Assembly: GCF_000429125.1 (NCBI RefSeq) | Contig: NZ_AUBG01000012.1 | Location: forward strand, 157,702 to 221,701 | DNA length: 64,000 bases | DNA from: Aequorivita capsosiphonis DSM 23843 | GTDB lineage: Bacteria; Bacteroidota; Bacteroidia; Flavobacteriales; Flavobacteriaceae | Reading direction: 5' to 3' | In this document: positions 50,969 through 57,790 of the stretch, piece after piece | How positions within the stretch are numbered: position 1 is the stretch's first letter | Layout: every line of letters begins with the position of its first letter | Position numbers and translations under genes: made by a program | Notes under the pieces: model-generated | What the model was told of the DNA's origin: nothing | The model's database searches: none | What the model saw: the letters and a program-made list of their open reading frames with translations, nothing else

Positions 50969-52216
50969 TTATAGTTTATAAGTAAGCCCCAATCCAGGAA
51001 TTAATGCATTGGTTTTATAAGTTCCCTTAAATGGAACCGCAATCCCGTCTTCATAATAATAGTTATAAGAAGCATTAATTTCTTTAAAGTGTGAATAAAG
51101 GAAAGAAGCATCTATTTGTAAGTGCTTACCTATGTTCATTGTTAAGCCTGCCGTAAAGTTATTACTGTCATTTCGAGGGGTTTCAGGCGCAAAATAGCCT
51201 TCTCTAACTGGCGATTCATCAAAGTAATAACCTGCTCTTAAGGTAAACATTTTTGTAGCGTCATATTGTAATCCAAAACGATATGTAGATGAGTTCTTGT
51301 AATTACGAGGGTTTTTGGAATCTGGAATTGCTGGATTGGCAAAATCTATATCTAATGATTTGTATGCATCCCAAAAAGTACGGTTGAAATCAAAAGCAAA
51401 CAACCATTTCTCGCAGAAATCGTAGGACAAACCAACGGTCATTTCCGCAGGCAATGGCATTGAAGCATCAATACTTGTATTCTCAAAAGGAGTTAATGGT
51501 GAGTTTGGAATGTTTTCAAAAGTCGCATCTCCATCTTCTGCTTCTAAAACCATTTCCGAACGGTACGTAGCACCCATTCGAAACTTATCTGTAAAATTAA
51601 ACATGGTGCTCGCTACCCAACCCCAGCCAGTTACGCCACTAGCGTCAATAGTTACATTCGAACGATTTCCATCAAGATCTGTAAGAGTTCGATTTAGGTT
51701 TCTGTTAAAGTTTACAGAACCATTTACGTAAATAGGTCCACCACCAAAACTCAACTTATCGCTTACCTTAAAGGAAACTGTTGGCTGAACATATATTGCC
51801 TGCAGTTCAATTTTATTTACCAAGTGAGAACCTACCCAGTCTTTTTCATACTCTACCGTACTACCGTAAGGAGTATATATCCCTAAACCAACGGACAACC
51901 AGTCTGTTGCTTGATAAGCGGCATATAGATAGAAAGGTGTCCCTAAAAGACTTTTGGTTCGGTCGTTTGCACCGGTCATTGGATCTTGGTATGCGATGCT
52001 AGCAAAAACACCGTGAACACCAGCAGAGACACTAAATTTATCTTCCGAAAAAACCATTGCGGCTGGATTAAAAAATACCGATTCACTATTTACAACCGCA
52101 ACACCCGTATGGCCCATGGCCAGTGCTTTATTACCCTGCAAACTTACGCGGTAACCTCCTGCATAAGTAACCGCGCTCGCAAGTGCAAATACGGCAAGTA
52201 CTAATACTTTCTTCAT
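50969..52216 (-). CDS. OmpP1/FadL-family outer membrane transporter
   Basis: 415 aa with signal peptide MKKVLVLAVFALASAVTYAGG and the N-terminal hatch segment YRVSLQGNKALAMGHTGVAVVNSESVFFNPAAM (the NPA motif of FadL). Regular amphipathic strands follow, ending in LIPGLGLTYKL with the aromatic/hydrophobic barrel closure. It forms an outer-membrane channel for hydrophobic compounds such as long-chain fatty acids. Upstream partner of the SGNH lipoprotein. Confidence 0.93.
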   Translation of the reverse strand: MKKVLVLAVFALASAVTYAGGYRVSLQGNKALAMGHTGVAVVNSESVFFNPAAMVFSEDKFSVSAGVHGVFASIAYQDPMTGANDRTKSLLGTPFYLYAAYQATDWLSVGLGIYTPYGSTVEYEKDWVGSHLVNKIELQAIYVQPTVSFKVSDKLSFGGGPIYVNGSVNFNRNLNRTLTDLDGNRSNVTIDASGVTGWGWVASTMFNFTDKFRMGATYRSEMVLEAEDGDATFENIPNSPLTPFENTSIDASMPLPAEMTVGLSYDFCEKWLFAFDFNRTFWDAYKSLDIDFANPAIPDSKNPRNYKNSSTYRFGLQYDATKMFTLRAGYYFDESPVREGYFAPETPRNDSNNFTAGLTMNIGKHLQIDASFLYSHFKEINASYNYYYEDGIAVPFKGTYKTNALIPGLGLTYKL

Positions 52217-52276
52217 AATTTTTTATTTATTTGAGTTAATTTCTTAGATTTAAATTGTTGAAGGAATCTGATACTA

Positions 52277-52314
52277 TAATACTATTTATTATGCATGCAT
52301 AATAAATAGTATTA
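52277..52314. repeat. 38-bp perfect palindrome
   Basis: An uninterrupted inverted repeat, 19 bp per arm, centred between 52295 and 52296 on ATGCATGCAT. It lies 5 bp after the stop of the alpha/beta hydrolase gene and 60 bp before the FadL-like start. Almost all A/T outside the centre and no T run on the minus strand, so it is not a typical terminator. Confidence 0.9.
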
Positions 52315-52319
52315 CAATA

Positions 52320-53081
52320 TTATAAAAAATTCATAACATTATCATAAAATTCTTCGGGATTTTCTGCGTGAAGCCAATGTCCCGCCTTTGAGATGGTTCG
52401 GATTTTAGCTTTTGGGAAATGTTTTTTTATCAAAAGTTCATCCATAGGTTCCATATACCCACTTTTTTCGCCTCCAAGAAAAAGCGTAGCTCCATCAAAA
52501 ACAGCATCTTCTTGTAGTGCTCGCCCTACTTCTTCAATTTTTTCCGAAAGAATAGGTAAGTTTATACGAAGACCGTATTCACTTTTATTTTTACGGTAAA
52601 GATTTTTAAGAAGAAATAATCGAGTGCCTTTATCTTTTATATATTCTGAAAGTATAGCTTGCGCTTCGCCTCGAGATTTAATTTTTGCGAAATCCATTGC
52701 TGAAAGCGCTTTTAGAATATCCTGATGGTGTGGCGGATAAGCCTTCGGCCCAATATCCGCAATGATAAGCTTTGAGACCATATTGGGATAAGTTACGGCA
52801 AATTGCATCGCGACTTTTCCACCCATAGAATGACCCAGCAGAACAATATCTTTTAATTCGTGTTCGTCACAATAATTTTTTACATCTTCAGCCATTATTT
52901 CATACGAAAATACATCACTGTGAAAACTCCGGCCGTGATTGCGCTGGTCTAAAAGGTGTACTTCATAGCCATCTTCAGCCCATCGGTTGCCGAGGGTTTT
53001 CCAGTTGTCGCTCATACCGAGGAAACCGTGAAGGATTATGAAAGCTTGGCCATTGCCGAATATTTGGGAGTGAAGTATCAT
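52320..53081 (-). CDS. Alpha/beta hydrolase (YbfF-like esterase)
   Basis: 253 aa from ATG 53081 (MILHSQIFGNG), giving a normal family start; the frame runs 17 codons further into the toxin gene. Conserved points: oxyanion HGFLGMSDNW, LLDQRNHGRSFHSD, nucleophile elbow GHSMGG, and the late AGHWLHAENPEEF with the catalytic His. Cytosolic acyl-ester hydrolase; substrate unknown. It lies 26 nt after the YoeB-like toxin gene on the same strand, so co-transcription is possible. Confidence 0.88.
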   Translation of the reverse strand: MILHSQIFGNGQAFIILHGFLGMSDNWKTLGNRWAEDGYEVHLLDQRNHGRSFHSDVFSYEIMAEDVKNYCDEHELKDIVLLGHSMGGKVAMQFAVTYPNMVSKLIIADIGPKAYPPHHQDILKALSAMDFAKIKSRGEAQAILSEYIKDKGTRLFLLKNLYRKNKSEYGLRINLPILSEKIEEVGRALQEDAVFDGATLFLGGEKSGYMEPMDELLIKKHFPKAKIRTISKAGHWLHAENPEEFYDNVMNFL

Positions 53082-53107
53082 ATTATAGGGGAGTTTTTGG
53101 GAAAAAG

Positions 53108-53368
53108 TTATTTTCCATAATGATATCGGCAAGCTGCAATCAGCAAAGATTCACTTTCATATTTATAAACTAACCGATGTTCGTGGGTTATACGTCTTGA
53201 CCAATATCCTTGTAAATCGCCTTTCAGAGCTTCAGGTTTTCCAATACCTTCAAATGGGGTTCGCATTGCGCTTTTAATTAATTCATTAATGCGTTTCACA
53301 ATTTTTTTATCCGCTTTTTGCCAATATAGATAATCTTCCCAAGCAACTTTGGCCCAAGTGAGTTTCAT
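53108..53368 (-). CDS. YoeB-type mRNA endonuclease toxin
   Basis: 86 aa. All catalytic residues of E. coli YoeB are at the same numbers: Glu46, Arg65, His83, Tyr84 (PEALKGDLQGYWSRRIT; EHRLVYKY; CRYHYGK). It cleaves mRNA in the ribosomal A site. The start shares one base with the antitoxin stop (53368), so the two are coupled. Intact frame. Confidence 0.95.
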   Translation of the reverse strand: MKLTWAKVAWEDYLYWQKADKKIVKRINELIKSAMRTPFEGIGKPEALKGDLQGYWSRRITHEHRLVYKYESESLLIAACRYHYGK

Positions 53369-53619
53369 TATTTTTCAATTAAATCTTTTTGAATACCGTC
53401 ACCTGCTTCTAGTTCTTTAATGGAGTTTAACAAAACATCTCTATTCTTTCCTGTTAAAAGATAGGCCGTTTCCTTTAATGAATTGTACTCATCCAATGAA
53501 ATCAGAACTAAGTCTTTTCCGCCTTTTCGTTTGATAACAATATCTGTGAGATCATTGACGGCACGATCAAACCAATGTTTTAGGTTTGATCTAAATTCAG
53601 TATAATTTATAGTTTCCAT
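53368..53619 (-). CDS. YefM/Phd-type antitoxin
   Basis: 83 aa with the Phd/YefM opening INYTEFRSNLKHWFDRAVND and VIKRKGGKDLVLISLDEYNSLKETAYLL, the family's DNA-binding and dimer region, and an acidic C-terminal toxin-wrapping tail. It neutralises the YoeB-like toxin and probably represses the operon. Confidence 0.93.
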   Translation of the reverse strand: METINYTEFRSNLKHWFDRAVNDLTDIVIKRKGGKDLVLISLDEYNSLKETAYLLTGKNRDVLLNSIKELEAGDGIQKDLIEK

Positions 53620-53676
53620 TTAACAAATATAGTCAAAAAGTACTTAGTTCCGTACTTAAGTTATAAAGCAAAAACA

Positions 53677-54390
53677 TTATGCAAGCTTTCTTAAATATCC
53701 CACAACAACTTTCTCCAACCCATCATAAAGCGCTTCGCTAATAAGTGCATGCCCAATGCTAACCTCCAAAAGGTTCGGGATGTTTTCCTTAAAAAACTTA
53801 ATATTTTCTAGTGAAAGATCATGGCCTGCATTGATTCCAATATTCAGTTTGTTGGCAAGAATCGCACATGCAGTATATGGCTTTATGGCTTCTTTGTTTC
53901 CCAATTCATATTGGTCGGCAAATTCTTCGGTGTATAGCTCAATTCTATCTGTTCCGGTTTCGGCAGCGCCTTCAATCATTTTTAAGGTTGGATCTACAAA
54001 TATGGAAGTGCGTATTCCATTTCGTTTAAATTCAGAAATAACTTCCTTTAAATAATCTTTGTGTTTTACGGTATCCCAGCCTGCGTTGGAGGTAATCGCA
54101 TTTACCGCGTCTGGAACAAGAGTAACCTGCGTGGGCTTTATCTCTAAAACCATTTTCGTGAAATTATCCATTGGGTTTCCTTCGATATTGTATTCTGTGG
54201 AAACAATAGATTTTAAATCATACGCATCTTGATATCGAATATGGCGTTCGTCGGGTCTAGGATGAATTGTAATTCCTTGTGCCCCAAATCTCTGTAAATC
54301 CTTTGCGACTTTTAAAAGATCAGGCACATTCCCTCCACGGGCGTTTCGCAACGTGGCTATTTTATTTATGTTTACGCTTAGTTTTGTCAT
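53677..54390 (-). CDS. pdxJ: Pyridoxine 5'-phosphate synthase
   Basis: 237 aa TIM-barrel enzyme. Conserved blocks: SVNINKIATLRNARGGNVPDL, GITIHPRPDERHIRYQDAYDL (phosphate-binding HPRxDxRHI), QVTLVPDAVNAITSNAGWD, TDRIELYTEEFAD and INAGHDLSLENI. It joins 1-deoxyxylulose 5-phosphate with 3-amino-1-phosphohydroxyacetone to make PNP, the precursor of PLP (needed, for instance, by SpeA in this window). It lies just upstream of the YefM-YoeB pair. Confidence 0.97.
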   Translation of the reverse strand: MTKLSVNINKIATLRNARGGNVPDLLKVAKDLQRFGAQGITIHPRPDERHIRYQDAYDLKSIVSTEYNIEGNPMDNFTKMVLEIKPTQVTLVPDAVNAITSNAGWDTVKHKDYLKEVISEFKRNGIRTSIFVDPTLKMIEGAAETGTDRIELYTEEFADQYELGNKEAIKPYTACAILANKLNIGINAGHDLSLENIKFFKENIPNLLEVSIGHALISEALYDGLEKVVVGYLRKLA

Positions 54391-54531
54391 ATTATCTTCT
54401 TAATTCGGGATTTGTTGATTCGCTAAAAACCCCACCTCTCCGATAGGTAAAAGGATTTTTAACAAAAATACAAACCTTCAAGATGTGAACGAACCTTTAT
54501 TTTAAGTAATTTGCGTTAAAAATAATTTGTG

Positions 54532-55188
54532 ATGGAAACCCTTAATTATATAATTAACGATATTGAGCCTTTTGACGTTTCAACAAAGATTAAAGACGTA
54601 CAAATTGTTTTCAATCAGCTTACCTATTCACACGTACCCGTGGAAAAAGATGGACATTTTGCAGGCTGTGTTTCCGAAAATGACGCTTATTGTTTTGACA
54701 ACAACAAAACTTTAGCAGATTTTCAATATGCCTTAGAGCCTTTTCACGTGCTGGAAGACACCAACTGGTTGGATATTCTGGAAGCTTTTGCGTTAAACAA
54801 AACTAACATTATGCCCGTTTTGGGAAGGGAAAATAAATATTTGGGATATTATGAATTGGGTGATATTATGAGTTTTTTCAACAATACGCCTTTTTTGAAT
54901 GAAACTGGTGGAATCATTGTAGTCCAAAAAGGACTTCAAGATTATTCTTTTAGCGAGGTTTGCCAAATTGTAGAATCTAATGGAACAAGGATTTTTGGCG
55001 TATTCATTTCAAAAATGACGGATGAAAACGTGCAACTCACCGTAAAAGTTGGACATACCGCAATGAACAGCATTGTTCAAACTTTTAGAAGATATAACTA
55101 CAATGTGATAAGCCATCACGAAGAAGACAAATTTTTAGAAGACCTAAAGGAACGCTCGGAATACTTGGACAAATACCTTAACATCTAA
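54532..55188 (+). CDS. CBS-domain protein
   Basis: 218 aa from ATG 54532 (a GTG lies one codon upstream). Two CBS motifs are visible in the first 125 residues: DVQIVFNQLTYSHVPVEKDGHFAGCVSENDA and ILEAFALNKTNIMPVLGRENKYLGYYELGDIM. The last 90 residues form an ACT-like alpha/beta domain (GGIIVVQKGLQDYSFSEVCQIVESNGTRIFGVFIS). Probably a ligand-sensing regulator, located directly before nadK; the CBS-nadK order suggests a link to adenine nucleotide or NAD(P) level, as inference. Confidence 0.85.
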   Translation: METLNYIINDIEPFDVSTKIKDVQIVFNQLTYSHVPVEKDGHFAGCVSENDAYCFDNNKTLADFQYALEPFHVLEDTNWLDILEAFALNKTNIMPVLGRENKYLGYYELGDIMSFFNNTPFLNETGGIIVVQKGLQDYSFSEVCQIVESNGTRIFGVFISKMTDENVQLTVKVGHTAMNSIVQTFRRYNYNVISHHEEDKFLEDLKERSEYLDKYLNI

Positions 55189-55212
55189 GTGGTCAGTGGT
55201 CAGTGGTCAGTA
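55188..55212 (+). repeat. AGTGGTC heptamer repeat (three copies)
   Basis: Three tandem AGTGGTC units between the CBS gene and nadK. The same 7-bp period and a related sequence are seen at 19402-19478. Confidence 0.85.
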
Positions 55213-55255
55213 AAATAAAAAAATAAAAAGAGCAATAGCATCAACTTTTAGTGAA

Positions 55256-56140
55256 ATGAAAATAGGAATTTACGGACAATTTTATCACGAAAACGCGGAA
55301 ATCTATATCCAGATGTTATTGGATGCGCTTCAAAAGCGAGCTGCAGAAGTGCTTATAGAAGAAAATTTTCTTGAAATTATAAACCGAAATCAAGATATCA
55401 CGAAAAACTTTTCGAATTGCTCCACTTTTACAAAATTGGACAAAAGCTTCGATCTATTTTTTAGTATTGGTGGAGACGGAACTATTTTGAAAGCTGTTAC
55501 CTTTGTTAGAGACCTTGGCATCCCAATTGTTGGTATTAATACTGGAAGGCTTGGTTTTTTAGCAACAATTCAGAAAGAAGAAATGACTGAAAGTCTCAAT
55601 CAAATTCTTGAAGGTGAGTATGCTATTTCTGAAAGGACTTTGCTCACGGTAGAAACCGTTCCAAAGAGTGATGAAATACAATCGCTAAGTTTCGCATTAA
55701 ATGAGGTTGCCGTTAATAGACGTAATACTACTTCTATGATAAAAGTGGAAACCTTGGTAAACGACAAACATCTTACTTCTTACTGGTCTGACGGTTTAAT
55801 TGTTGCAACTCCCACAGGATCTACAGGTTATTCCCTAAGTTGCGGAGGCCCGGTTATTGAACCACATACCAATGCTTTTGTAATTACCCCAATCGCTCCG
55901 CACAATTTAAACGCTCGTCCGTTGGTAATTCCCGATTCCAGTATAATCACTTTGAAAGTTTCTGGACGTGAAAATAGCTTTTTGGCATCCATGGACTCCA
56001 GAATCGCCACCTTGGAAGACGAGACGAGTATTATTATAAAAAAAGCTCCTTTCACAATAAAGCTACTTCAACTAAATGACGATAGTTTTATAAAAACCCT
56101 TCGCAAAAAACTCTTGTGGGGCGAAGACAAGAGGAACTGA
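55256..56140 (+). CDS. nadK: NAD kinase
   Basis: 294 aa. The catalytic GGDG motif is in FFSIGGDGTILKAV, followed by NTGRLGFLATI and TPTGSTGYSLSCGGP, the three family blocks. It phosphorylates NAD to NADP. Following the CBS gene after a repeat-bearing 67-nt gap. Confidence 0.97.
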   Translation: MKIGIYGQFYHENAEIYIQMLLDALQKRAAEVLIEENFLEIINRNQDITKNFSNCSTFTKLDKSFDLFFSIGGDGTILKAVTFVRDLGIPIVGINTGRLGFLATIQKEEMTESLNQILEGEYAISERTLLTVETVPKSDEIQSLSFALNEVAVNRRNTTSMIKVETLVNDKHLTSYWSDGLIVATPTGSTGYSLSCGGPVIEPHTNAFVITPIAPHNLNARPLVIPDSSIITLKVSGRENSFLASMDSRIATLEDETSIIIKKAPFTIKLLQLNDDSFIKTLRKKLLWGEDKRN

Positions 56141-56294
56141 CAAAGCACCAACTTCTATTTTTTATATTGAATAGTTTAATTAACTTGTCATAAACTAGTT
56201 GCATATTCTCGATAAACAGACAATAAAATGCGTCAAAAATTGTTAATCAACAGAGACAATTGCGCTTAGAATTCTGTCAAGCCAAGTTTATTAT

Positions 56295-56302
56295 TATATT
56301 TG
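56295..56302 (+). promoter_or_regulatory. -7 box upstream of DUF6089 gene
   Basis: TATATTTG matches TAnnTTTG, 16 bp before the ATG at 56319. Likely drives the envelope cluster DUF6089-uppS-bamA. Confidence 0.55.
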
Positions 56303-56318
56303 CAAACTTTTAAAGTAT

Positions 56319-57041
56319 ATGAAGTATTTCGCAACTGCATTTTTAATACTCTTAACGGTATTATCGGTCCAATCACAAACCTATGAAGTAGGTGTAATGA
56401 TTGGAGGCGCCAACTATATTGGTGACATAGGTAATACCTCCTACATTAACCCCAATGAACTAGCCTTAGGTGGAATCGTGAAATGGAATCGCAGCCCAAG
56501 ACACTCTTTCAGAGCTTCATTTCTTTATGCTAAATTAGAGGGATCCGATTCAAAAAGTAATAACAGTCGCAGACAACAACGTGACTATTCATTTGAAAAT
56601 TCAATAAAGGAGGTGTCCATAGGTTTAGAATATACGTTTTGGGATTATAATGTGCACAGCGGTGGAGCCATCTCTACACCCTATCTATACACGGGTCTAA
56701 CTACCTTTATATACGATGATTCCGGCCAGCTAGATAAAGGCTTCGGACTCGGTATGGGCGATGGCACAACACCAAAAGAAAGCGTTCAAAACCAAATAAC
56801 CTTTGCCATACCCATGGTTCTTGGCTATAAAGCTCGACTGACCCCAAATGCCTTTATGGGTTTTGAAATTGGCGCACGCTATACTTTTACCGACAATTTG
56901 GACGGCAGCAACCGCGCTACAAGAAAGAACAAGAATCCAACTGGACAATTTGGTAACATCAATAATAACGACTGGTATGTCTTTACAGGAATAACCCTTA
57001 CTTTCGCGTTTGGTAGACTACCTTGTTATTGCGATTTTTAA
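56319..57041 (+). CDS. DUF6089 outer-membrane beta-barrel-like protein
   Basis: 240 aa with signal peptide MKYFATAFLILLTVLSVQSQ. The mature part starts TYEVGVMIGGANYIGDIGNTSYINP and has alternating strands (FRASFLYAKLEGSD, VSIGLEYTFWDYN, NAFMGFEIGARYTFTDNLD), the DUF6089 pattern of small outer-membrane barrels. It sits directly ahead of uppS-bamA-ompH, an arrangement usual in Bacteroidetes, suggesting a role in envelope assembly. Its stop is 5 nt before the uppS ATG. Confidence 0.87.
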   Translation: MKYFATAFLILLTVLSVQSQTYEVGVMIGGANYIGDIGNTSYINPNELALGGIVKWNRSPRHSFRASFLYAKLEGSDSKSNNSRRQQRDYSFENSIKEVSIGLEYTFWDYNVHSGGAISTPYLYTGLTTFIYDDSGQLDKGFGLGMGDGTTPKESVQNQITFAIPMVLGYKARLTPNAFMGFEIGARYTFTDNLDGSNRATRKNKNPTGQFGNINNNDWYVFTGITLTFAFGRLPCYCDF

Positions 57042-57046
57042 AAAAT

Positions 57047-57790
57047 ATGACTTCTAAAGACACTATTGATAAAACTAAACTTCCACAACACCTAGCCATC
57101 ATTATGGACGGCAACGGCCGTTGGGCGAAGCAAAAAGGTCTATTCAGGTCTATCGGTCATGAAAATGGAAGCAAAGCGGTTCGGGAAATCGTGGAAGGAT
57201 GTGCCGAAATCGGAATTCCATTTTTAACGCTTTACGCCTTCTCTACAGAAAATTGGAATCGGCCTAAATTAGAAGTTGAATTGTTAATGAAACTTTTGGT
57301 ATCCTCTTTAAAAAAAGAGATAAAGACTTTAACAAAGAACGACATCAAACTCAACGCTATTGGCAATCTCGATGCTTTGCCGAAAAAGGCACATAAGGAA
57401 CTCCTTGACGTAATTGCTAAAACGAAGAATAACAAGAGAATGACCCTCACCCTAGCCCTAAGTTATGGTTCTAGGGAAGAAATAACAAAAACCATAAAAG
57501 AGATTAGTCTTAAAGTTAAAAATAACCTAATTTCGCCGCACGATATTGATGAAACGGTAATAAATAATCATCTTTACACGCAAAATTTACCAGATGTAGA
57601 TTTATTGATCCGCACCAGTGGAGAACAGCGTATCAGCAACTTTCTGCTTTGGCAATTAGCATACGCCGAGCTGTATTTTACTGATACACTTTGGCCGGAT
57701 TATACTAAAGACCATCTTTTTGAAGCAATATTAAATTATCAAAACAGAGAAAGAAGATTTGGAAAAACCAGTGAACAAATTAAAGAATAG
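57047..57790 (+). CDS. uppS: Undecaprenyl diphosphate synthase
   Basis: 247 aa from ATG 57047 (MTSKDTIDKTKLPQH). Conserved cis-prenyltransferase blocks: AIIMDGNGRWAKQKGL (catalytic Asp), GHENGSKAVREIV, TLYAFSTENWNRP, LTLALSYGSREEI, DLLIRTSGEQRISNFLLWQLAYAE. It makes the C55 lipid carrier for peptidoglycan and surface polysaccharides. It overlaps the bamA start, so the two are coupled. Confidence 0.97.
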   Translation: MTSKDTIDKTKLPQHLAIIMDGNGRWAKQKGLFRSIGHENGSKAVREIVEGCAEIGIPFLTLYAFSTENWNRPKLEVELLMKLLVSSLKKEIKTLTKNDIKLNAIGNLDALPKKAHKELLDVIAKTKNNKRMTLTLALSYGSREEITKTIKEISLKVKNNLISPHDIDETVINNHLYTQNLPDVDLLIRTSGEQRISNFLLWQLAYAELYFTDTLWPDYTKDHLFEAILNYQNRERRFGKTSEQIKE

